Shown piece by piece: positions 41,901 through 50,955 of a stretch of DNA of 64,000 nt. Source of the DNA: Dipylidium caninum (taxonomy: Eukaryota > Platyhelminthes > Cestoda > Cyclophyllidea > Dipylidiidae); contig QEYB01000629.1 in assembly GCA_017562135.1 (NCBI GenBank), positions 372,001-436,000 on the forward strand, written 5' to 3'. The notes below the pieces were generated by a model. That model saw only the letters and a list, made by a program, of their open reading frames with translations. It searched no databases and was not told the DNA's origin. A program made the position numbers and the translations under genes. The first letter of the stretch is position 1. Every line of letters begins with the position of its first letter.

Positions 41901-44900
41901 GTCGCAATTGAATATCCATTTGATTTCACTCGTTTAACGATTTTCCTGCAGACTTTAAGTCTAACATACAGATGGATTCCGAGATTTTGCCTTTGTTCAA
42001 TTGCATCACGGTGGTAAATTTTGTCCGTACTCTTTACCCTTATCATCACATTTTCTAGAAATAGATTCTTCTGCTCTCTGGTGGCAGTTTGAACCCTTTA
42101 TTGATTTAAACTTCGTCGTAAAAATTTTTTCTTAACAGTCCTCAACATTTCTTTTGAGTTATATCATAGACACTTATGAGTAATTTCATGCTTAAAGTCC
42201 ATAAATAGTCATAAAATACCTCATTCTTCCTTATCTACTCCACTGTCCTTTTCAAACTGTAAATAAGTGGGACACAAGCTACGGACTCCTTCGTTTAAAA
42301 TGTAGGGTCTGGAGAGAGGATCATCGGTTGTCTTTGCCTCCAAATTGAAGTCAAACGACGAGACGATGCGAGCGAATTATCTCGACAAAGTCTCTTCACA
42401 GCACTCCACTTCTCATCTACGACCTGGTATTTCATGGTTTCCTACTCACGCCACTGAAAAGACCAAGTATTCGTGTGATAAATCTGTAAGTAATCGGCTT
42501 ACCTTCTCAGTATTGAAATGGTTAGATGGCTTTATTTTTACCGCTTGTCACCGCTCATTAGTTACAATACTTGAGCATGAAGCAGCGGTACGAAGAAATA
42601 CTTTAGTCTCACTTACGGCATATTAGCTGATCATGACGGTTTCATCGCTGTTTCCCTCGATTTGTTCTACCGCGGTCATTAGGCCCTCGAATCTGACTGA
42701 ACAACTTCCAGAGGGTGGTCTGTCACGGGTCAAGTACTTTCGGTGTCCTTTGGTAAAGCATAGCGATTTTTTGGAGGTGTGACGAGCATGTCATTGAAAA
42801 CTATCTTATTGACCAATAAGATTCTTGATTTCATTTATCACTACAAATCGTGAAAATGTTTTCGAACGCCGTTTCGTGGACAAAAGGAATCGATGAATAA
42901 AACAGACAATAATCTAATAGTCGTCTGGACTTGCACATAAAGAAGTTTTTTCTTTGCTTTGCTTTTTACACCTTAAAGATCAAAATTATCTCCTACCATC
43001 TGCTGAATGCCTGCTTTTTTCAACGTCATCGTGGGATTTCTGTAGCTTTAGAGTCGATTTTAAATTCCTAGGCAACCTGCCATGCATGTTTTGCACAATA
43101 CTGGAAATCGGTGTACATCTCGATAAGGAGTGTCCTTGGATAAGGGTTGATTTAATCATTATGCCTTGTCTCCCCGATCGCGTTTCACGAGTCCTCATGT
43201 AAAAATCACTACATTTCTTGATAGTAGATAAAACTCCACATCTCTCTATGTTACCCATAATTTTAGATTGCTCGTGGTGCAGCGACTACCACTTTCCAAA
43301 ATCGCATCCAAGAGAGCAAATATATTTTTTTAGCTGTATTGCTTGTTCCCCAAAGTTCCATTATCAAGCGCAAATGAAATATAGCCAACTTTTTTTTACA
43401 TCCTACACCTCTTAAATTCGTCTCTGCTGGCGCCACAGTTTATTTGCCTCAGATAGTTACATTATCAAATCTGTATTTAGGCGTAGATTGAAATATACTA
43501 TTAGTATTTTCATTTATTCGATCCGATGCAGAAGAAAAATCTTGATGGACTTGCCGATAACGGTGATGTCAAAACCCATGGATCAAGCCGTCAGATGAAA
43601 CCAGTGACCAAGATTAACATTGCGGATGAGCTGGAGAAGGAGTTCTTCCGTGTTCTCGCCCAACCCCCAGTTCCGCGACCGCCGCCTCCACAGCCCTTGA
43701 TGCCACGCCGTCGACCATCAGCCGGTTTCGGCGGCAAGGTCGGCGGGACCACATATCAGCGTCGCCAAGGTCTCCACAACCACAGCCATCACTACTTTCA
43801 GTTTAATCCGTATTGTCGAGTGCCTCTTACACAGACAGTGCAGCAGTCGATACGGCCTGAGATTGCTGTGATCAAAAGTGATAACCAGGAACCTTTTCTC
43901 AGGTAAGGAAATTACTGTGTTAGTGTCAGAGACGTTGCCACATTGCATAGACTCGGATGTTCACAAGCAAAAATAAAAACGGCAGCCATCGGTTCAAGAC
44001 ATAATTTTTGATTTGCGATCAATTTACACATCCTAACTGGCCGTAAACTCTGTCCGCATTGCTTAGAACAGCCGGAATTCGATAAAAAGAATGCATTGCG
44101 ATCACTGGCCTTATATTTTTGGGAATTCTTCTGATTACTATTTGATCTTTTTGCGTCACCCAGACCTCCTCGAGTTCAAGTTGGAGCACCAGTTGGAGGC
44201 GGCTATCGCCCCAGACTTCCGAGGACATTCCACACACCTACTAAAAATTGTGGAGAAAGTGCTTCTGCAGTCGGTAGAATAGACTCTTGCGAAGTTGGCG
44301 AAACTGCAAAATGCCGCGAAAAAACCATTCAAGATCTCTTACTTTCCAAGAGGAAAGATTCGCTGGCTGACGCCATTCTTGGTATGGCTTGTTCTCTTTT
44401 TTGGCGCTACCGGCCTCTAAACGGAACGTACTTCTTTATGTAATGCTGTCTCTGTATCCGTTCCTCTGATATGAGACTTCCGATGAGATTCGACTCAACC
44501 TCACTTTTGCATCAGGAAACTTAGACCTAACATCATAGTGTTTGGTTGATCATGGTTTCGCCACAATTATTTAAATGCTCTTCTTTTTTAGTATGTAATT
44601 GTAATGCTGAATATTTCTCATCTGTTTTTTTTTTCTTCTTTGTTCAATGTTGACTTGACAGAAGCTAGTCCTGCTGCTAAGACTTAGAAAAGCTACATTG
44701 TCAATCTGATTTGACATTTTCTCGAAGCCATCATTATAAATATCAAGTCTTGTAAGTTCACTCTACGAAGCTATCTTTGTAACAGTTACAGGTCTGAGCC
44801 CTGGACCACACCATTCATGCGAGTCATCAGTTCACAACTCAGTCTCGTGGACGGTTTCGGAGACAAGATCTTGTCCACCAGCACCACTACTATCAAATTC

Positions 44901-45352
44901 AGGCAGTGTTCGTAGACTAAAAGTCCTCTCCTTTGATGACTTTGCTTTTCAACCCTTCGAAACCTGCGGTATGTTCTCTCAAATATTAACAGATACCACA
45001 TATTATTTATAAGTGAGTTGACAGTTTGTATTTCTTCACTTTCATCGGTTTTCTTCATTAAAACCCCATTTTTATATTTGCTGTTGTGTTTTTCAGGGAC
45101 CAAAGCCTCGGGATGTGGACACCATTGGCTATAGCAGTTTTGTTAGCAGTAGTGTCGGCACACAGAAGCAATGTTCGTTGGAGACCCCTAAGACTGCTTC
45201 GGTTTCTGCTCAACCACGGTCATGTCCCTTCTTCCCCCGCAAATCTGATTGGTCCTCCAAGTAGGTGGGATTGTCCAAGCACTGACTCTATTACTGACTC
45301 TTTTAACTTTATGCTTTTAAATATTCTCTTTAGGTATCTCAAAACCCTCTAG
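38961..45352 (+). CDS. MAK: MAK/ICK-type ciliary serine/threonine kinase
   Basis: MAK and ICK (CILK1) act in cilia, controlling length and intraflagellar transport. Exons: 38961-39061, 39098-39152, 39320-39441, 39553-39632, 39768-39900, 39938-40109, 40186-40353, 40575-40779, 41248-41483, 42306-42485, 43532-43902, 44164-44381, 44792-44968, 45097-45260, 45334-45352. The kinase domain covers about residues 4-285: LGDGTYG loop, Lys33, [11 protein letters not shown], and activation loop TDY at 157-159, the same numbering as human MAK and ICK. The tail (about 500 aa) is Ser/Pro-rich and ends SDWSSKY, matching the TDWVAKY end of the family. Introns of 36 and 37 nt occur; the intron after 40353 has a GC donor. 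The joint 44968 to 45097 is off by one base in my model, so one tail exon boundary is wrong or the sequence has an indel. Confidence 0.92.
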
Positions 45353-46139
45353 ACGTGACTTCACCTCCTGCTGACTTAGGAGGAGAAAAGTGCCTTTGCT
45401 TCTTTGCGTTTTCCTACTTGGGTAGCCCTAAGCATGGACCCTCCTCTTCTCTATTCCTACTTCGATCCATATCTATTTATCGTAGACGTACACTATTGCC
45501 TTTTTTTGTGTGGAATACACTGTCTGTATGAGTCTCATTGCCAATTAATTTGGAGCTGCCACTTGTCCTCTTTGGAATTTTGATCATCAATATTGAGTAA
45601 TCTTTAGATCTCTTATTTTCTCCCTGCTTGTTTAGGTAGAGTGGGCCATGCGCTCAAAGAGATTAGTAGTTTGGCCGCATTACGCAGGGGCAAAGTATAA
45701 TATTCTTCCTTCCATTGCGTTTAAGATAATACTTACTCATCAATAGCCGCTTAAAATTTTGTTTGAAACCTGTTCCTAAAACGCGGACTCGGGGTATTTC
45801 TTGAGTTCAACTCTATCTAGGTACCGTTCTTTATCTCTCATCCACTAGCCAGTAACATTTTTTTGGAGAATAAATCACTTTCATACGAGCCTTATCATTC
45901 TCGGTGTGTCTGATGATGTGTATGGAAAGTGGTGCTCTGAGTTGTTTCTTTACTGTATTCAAAATAACAATCTAGAATACCGCGAAGCAAATTAATTCTG
46001 CTTGGCCTTTGTTAGATTATTTATTTAATCGCCTCCTATCTAAGTTATTGGAAATTTTCTGACCAGTGGGGACTTCATTAACATTGTTAGAAGATATTAC
46101 CTTTACTTTAGTCAAAGCCGTACTCTGATGTATTTCAGA
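45353..46139. other. MAK-like 3' flank and TAF13 upstream region; no gene
   Basis: No coding exon recognised. AATAAA occurs at 45869-45874 about 520 nt after the MAK-like stop and is a possible poly(A) signal. The end of the region is pyrimidine-rich and finishes in ttcag one base before the TAF13 ATG, consistent with a cis or spliced-leader acceptor. Confidence 0.5.
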
Positions 46140-46895
46140 ATGGCCGAGTCAGAGCTGACGCCGACAGAGGTAATCATCTTACTTTGTTGACTACTTTATT
46201 TAAAGATGCACTGTATCCAAACCGCGCTTTGTACTTATTTTTTCACCTGTTATACAATTTTATTGGTAAATTAAATAGATTACCCTCATTGACGGTGACC
46301 AGGAAATTGGGGGTTCCAATGAGAAGAAAAAACACCTCTTTCTGAAGGACAGTATGTTTGTTCCTTTTTATTTCAAATATAAAATGAGTCCTCCGAGGGT
46401 TACCCACTCATCGAAATATTATTTTGCTTACGCTTAGTTCGCGCAATGTTATACGGCTTTGGTGATGTCGAAAATCCTCTGCCAGAGACGGTTGCTATGG
46501 TTGAAGAAATTGCAATACAATACATCCTCGACATGGTAAGGATTCCGATTTAGTAATAGGCAGAAGGATGTGGACGTTTGCTTCTCCTAAAAATATGCAG
46601 ATTTCCATTTACTTGCAATCTGGTACCGTTAAATCCAGCCATTTTATTACCAACGTCTTGTGATTCTTCATGTCTATTTAGGTCTGGAGCGTTGTTTTAA
46701 ACCGGTCTGATTAGCACTTTTTGTCGGTTGTAGACACGACGAGCAATGGAAATTGGCAGAGTGGGAAAAATCACTGTGGAGGACATCGCTTACCTGGTGC
46801 GTTCAGATCCGCGGAAGTTTTCGCGTGCCAAAGAACTTCTTTTGCTCAGTGAGGAACTTAACAGAGCTAAAAAGGCTTTTGATAATGACTTTTAG
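46140..46895 (+). CDS. TAF13: TFIID subunit TAF13
   Basis: TAF13 is a histone-fold subunit of the general transcription factor TFIID and pairs with TAF11. Four exons: 46140-46169, 46279-46351, 46438-46535, 46734-46895, in phase, giving 120 aa (human 124). KKHLFLKDIRAMLYGFGD, PLPETVAMVEEIAIQYI, RVGKITVEDIAYLVRSDPRKFSRAKELL (in parts) follow the family throughout the histone fold, and the tail ends in a Phe-Asp-Asn-Asp-Phe acidic end like the human protein. The ATG follows directly after an AG acceptor, so the 5' UTR may be spliced or replaced by a leader. It is followed 288 nt later by the APC13-like reading frame. Confidence 0.96.
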
Positions 46896-47183
46896 CTGCT
46901 TCTGTTATGATGATTTGTATCCCTCAATTGTGATGGTTTTCTTCTTTGGGGGCGGGGAGCCTCTTTTCGCCGTGTGTGGCGCTCGCGTATTTTTGTGTCT
47001 AGTTTGGAGATGAGTGGTCATTGCCTGTGTACATTTTGCAAAGCAGCCAGTACCCACTCCTGAAAATATTTATTACGTCGAACTTTATACATATTTGGCA
47101 TTATGTCTAAGTAGGGATATTAGTAAAAATTTTCCTGAAATTGTTTCCTCCTGAGTGGTACGAGCTGACCTACTTGTTCACAC

Positions 47184-47455
47184 ATGTCGGATAGCCAGTA
47201 CACCGCTAGTGGTAGGTTTTTCTCGAAGTTGTCGATTCGACTTGGGTCCTGGACATATTACCATTTGAAGATATACAAGTGAATACTGATATTTTGCCAA
47301 CATCTGAACCGGAGTTAGGTGTCGCCTCGGACCTTAGCCATCAGAAATCACTAGAGAAGGCTACTCGTGTTGAGTGTGATTTGCACTCCCTCTTGCTACC
47401 GCGAAATCCAACAGAAAGCCACTTTCTTTCTACTCAATATCTTCCCAAACTCTAA
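47184..47455 (+). CDS. ANAPC13: Anaphase-promoting complex subunit 13 (APC13)-like small protein
   Basis: A frame open from 47216 to the TAA at 47453-47455 (79 codons) lacks an internal ATG and is easily missed. It contains VVDSTWVLDILPFEDIQV, which aligns with DDAWREDKLPYEDVAI of human APC13, then LPTSEPE (human LPEPEQ) and near the end FLSTQYL (human LALQYL). APC13 is a small subunit stabilising the APC/C ubiquitin ligase. An ATG at 47184 begins a peptide ending S-G-R-F that resembles the human start (D-G-R-I), but it is in another frame: the switch lies at the five-T run 47217-47221. Either the assembly has an indel there, the true first exon is elsewhere with 47213-47215 (tag) as acceptor, or a frameshift is used. 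Family identity is from recalled alignment only. Confidence 0.7.
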
Positions 47456-47461
47456 AGCAAG
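47428..47461 (+). promoter_or_regulatory. Pyrimidine-rich acceptor-like site between APC13-like stop and PDSS2 ATG
   Basis: The last codons of the APC13-like frame are rich in C and T (ctttctttctactc, cttccc) and lead into AG dinucleotides 4 nt before and immediately before the PDSS2 ATG (aaag, caag). Only six bases (agcaag) separate the TAA from the ATG. This is what a trans-splice acceptor for a downstream cistron would look like. No experimental support can be drawn from the sequence itself. Confidence 0.4.
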
Positions 47462-48736
47462 ATGAGTTGGAAGTCGATTATGCCCCGTGTTCAGAATATT
47501 CTTGGCGTTAAACCCACTCCACTTAATCTTTCCTTTCTTCGAGAACCAGGATCATCCCTTCTCATGGATCGAATTTGCAAACTCGCCTCCATTACCGACC
47601 ACAAAATTGTTCCTGTAATTTGTACACATCTTCAATATAGTCAAGATATTTTTCCCGATGAATTCAAACTAACTAGTCTTTTTCCTGCTACCAAACACGA
47701 ACGTCGATTCCCACATAGTATGCTCATACCCATGGTCGGGCAGTACATACTTGGCGAACCTAATCCCGAGTTATTAACTCTTTGCCAGAAGATGGGGGAG
47801 ATTTATGCCATTATTAGTCTGGCCGTCGCCCTTCACAGGTTCAAAGAACCTTTTATTATTATTAATTCCGCGTATGTATAGGACTGTTTTGGATTTATCG
47901 AGTCTGCCTCTTCATCCAAAGAGGGATCCGACTTGGCTCAAGAATATGGAGTTAGGAAATAAACTTGCCGTACTCGCCGGTGACCGCTTATTAGCCACAG
48001 CTTCAGTTGAGCTCGGATCTTATCATATACCAAAGGTGTGGTTTTCTTTTAACCTCGGCATTTTCCTTCTTGGCACTTCTAACCGAAGTCGATTTTGGCT
48101 TATGATAGATCGTTGGCATGATTTCGAAAGCAATAGCCGATTCAATTCGTGCAGAATTTTCCGATCTTGCGACAAATGTGATAGCACCGGATTCCGAACT
48201 TGTATCCCTCTCAAAAATGTGGTTTGAACACATCAGATTGAGACACGGCGTACTGTTGGGTGAGTGTTGTGCTGCGACTGTCGTCTTGGATTCATCTTCG
48301 AGGAAGAGTTCCGATGCGCTACTTCAAAGCGCCCGAGAGTTCGGAAACTCATGGGCCTGTCTTACTCGGCTTCTGGACGAAAAAGATTTCACCGGAAAAG
48401 TTCAAGTACTGATAAAAAGGACTTAAATTACATCGCTTTTAGTGTGTTTGCTAATTCTTTTTATTTTTTAAGATCAATCTCACGGATAGGCCAAAAACAT
48501 TAACTGCCTTTGGGTTCACAGAAAGCGGTCTTCCGGAACCGACTTTGGCGGATGTTTGTTGGTTTTTCTCAGAAGATTTTACCAGAGTGCCTAATCTCTA
48601 CAAGTCTTTGGCTACTTCGCTGATCACTAAATTGCAGGGAGCTTTGAAAGGACTTTTACAACCTGGTGTGGCCAAGAATGACGTCCATTTGCTTGTTGAA
48701 GAGTGTGTAGATTTACTTATTAAGGAAGCGTCTTGA
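47462..48736 (+). CDS. PDSS2: Decaprenyl-diphosphate synthase subunit 2 (PDSS2)-like
   Basis: PDSS2 partners PDSS1 in mitochondria to make the polyprenyl tail of ubiquinone (or rhodoquinone). Exons: 47462-47838, 47882-48035, 48109-48405, 48473-48736, in phase, 363 aa (human 399). Matches include a W-x-x-x-x-x-x-x-x-x-I-L-G start region, LALHR/VALHR, MELGNKLAVLAGDRLLATA (human MQFGNKIAILSGDFLLANA), and RHGVLLGECC. It lacks the DDxxD metal motifs, which is normal for this regulatory subunit. The first intron is only 43 nt. The start is the first ATG after an in-frame TAA; it leaves little room for a mitochondrial presequence, so a leader exon may be missing. ATTAAA at 48848-48853 may be the poly(A) signal. 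Confidence 0.88.
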
Positions 48737-50955
48737 GTAGGCACTTTCTTTTTGTGTCAAATAGCGTTCGTTTTCATTGTATATAATTGTTTTGTTCAGT
48801 ATATTGTTCTTCAAGAGAAATAGGGTTCTTAATTTGTTACTTTAATCATTAAAGGGATGAGGGTTTTTTTGTTGAAAAAAACTTTAGAATTATCCAAATG
48901 ATATAATTGGCTACTGTTGCGAGTTTTGGAAGAGGGACTGGCTATACTTCATTTCGTAGACCCGTTCAGTTAGGCGTTACAAGCGGTTTTTCCGGTCATT
49001 TAGTGGTACAAGATACAGGTTTGCTGATTACCAACTGACGCGTCCATGAGCGCGCCTATCTTGGATGAGCTATTTTGTGACTCAACATCCTCTTCATTCG
49101 GTTATAGGGCAGGCCACCTTACTAAATCGTGAAGATTGAAAATAGTTACACTTTTTTATGCCGTCAACATATTTTCTGTTTTACTTTGAAATCTTGTGAG
49201 CACTTTTTTGTCTCTTTCGTGTTCATAATGCATCAAAAGCTTTCACAGTTAGAGACGAGGGTAACATTACATTAGAGAAGCGACCATTTTCGTATAGTTA
49301 AATTTTTTAGTTAATAAGTCTAGTACTACCCACCAATTTCGCTCCCTCCTCGTGTCCGTCCCTAGGGTGTTGCACTTGATCTGACAGCGATCGGCATTTC
49401 ACCCCCAGGAAAGTTGTACTACTAAATGCATTGTCGGTATAACAAACCCAGCATGGGGGAGAGGAAGACAGTCGCAGGGTTAATAAAGCTGTTAAGCCTT
49501 GGCACTCCCGACCACGATTCCCCGCGATAGATGACAGTTGCTTCTAAATATTTTGGAGTACCCCAAAATAGAAGTCCAGTTTGAGTAGTTCCTTTCTAAT
49601 TAAAAGAATCGCCAGTTACTCTGTAAGTGATGCTAAATAGCGAACTTTCTAACGCAGTTATCCTCCCAAACTCCGTGTTCCAATTTCCACAGTGCCAATT
49701 TACTACTCCATGCGGTGACATGAGTGCCAGAGAATTTCAGATTCTAAGTTTTCTAGGTCTATTTGAGGCACGATTCAAAGAGAGACGGACGGTACTCAGA
49801 GAAGCCATTACCGACTGCCTGCCGGCCGAGGCAAAAAGGAATTCTGCTACTCGCCATTCTGGGCCGTCCTGGCATTGGCCACCGCGTAGCGCCGGGAAGG
49901 CCGAGCAGTGGGCCAATGGGAGCGGGCGGTGGGAAGGATCGACAACAGCTCCGCCTTCCGCATCCCCACAAATCGGCCTGGTGCGATGTCTGCGGGCTAG
50001 AGGTGAAATCCCCAACTTTCACCCAAAAGTATTCTCGGATTTCGGTCATCAGGTGAGTGATATATATATTTCGCTTATTGCTTTATTCTTAATAATTTTA
50101 GCTTGATGGTACTAGACCTCAAATTCTTTAATAAATGTCTATAATGAGCACAAAGTTACGAAAAAAAGTGCAATATCTCGCTATGCGGAGAAGCTGCCGC
50201 GACACCTCTCATTTGTACCCATCTTCTTTTCGAATTTCTCAAAGTAGCTTTCGTAATACTGAGGCCGATGAGCTGATGCAGAGATGGCTTGGCATACGGT
50301 GCTCGGCCAGGAGATAGTATATAGGCCACAATTAGGTGCGATAAACCATTGAAATGTGCTTTAAAACTAGTTGGTTGTAATTTTCGGGTCACAGCATCAT
50401 CCGCTAATGCCATTCAGATGTTCCTTTTGTGAAGGGCGTCGCCGCCATAAATCCGCTGGCGACGGGGCATGACAATTACAGGCCTGTGCTTGTCCCCCTT
50501 TAGGGTAATGGGGCCTCAGTGAGGCGACTAATCGCAGTCTGCGCAGGTTAGGCCGTCACCACGCAGCACGCCCACCAAACATATTTTGCTAATTGTAAGG
50601 ATGAAGACTGCGAGTAGTTTACAAGCGCTCATTTCGCAAGTGCAGCGCCAGTCTGGAGCCACGCCTCAGATCTACGGCTCACGGAGCAGACGGTTGTTGT
50701 TGAGCAATGCCGGGGGTTGTGGACCAGCAACCACGTCTCCCCTTCGACTCGGGGAATGGGGTGGGGGTATAGGGTGTCCGCCGCACTTTTTGAGGTGTAA
50801 TTAGCATCGACCTATCAATTCCCCCAAATTCTTGGCGTAGAGCTTGCCGGGTAAGTCGCTCTCCAGCTTATTCCACCAGCCATTCATTCGTTCGGTTATT
50901 AGCATCTGCGACTGACGACAAAACAGGCCACGCTCCCTTGCAGCCCGAACAGACG
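48737..50955. other. Intergenic region upstream of the receptor gene, with GC-rich islands
   Basis: 48737-49620 shows only AT-rich flank and a possible poly(A) signal for PDSS2. From about 49760 to 50050 and 50420 to 50800 base composition changes sharply to GC-rich. The first island is open in several frames on both strands and in one frame contains a Cys-x2-Cys (WCDVCGL); the second contains another (RCSFCEGRRRHK) followed quickly by stops. I do not recognise a family; decayed mobile-element sequence or unassigned exons are both possible. Confidence 0.4.

Noticed and set aside
45086..45352. Hydrophobic frame of 88 codons at the MAK-like 3' end
   Set aside because: It is a shadow frame of the exon that encodes the conserved SDW-x2-KY end in another phase.
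47462..48736. Missing DDxxD motifs as evidence that the prenyl synthase is broken
   Set aside because: PDSS2-type subunits normally lack them; catalysis is on the PDSS1 partner.
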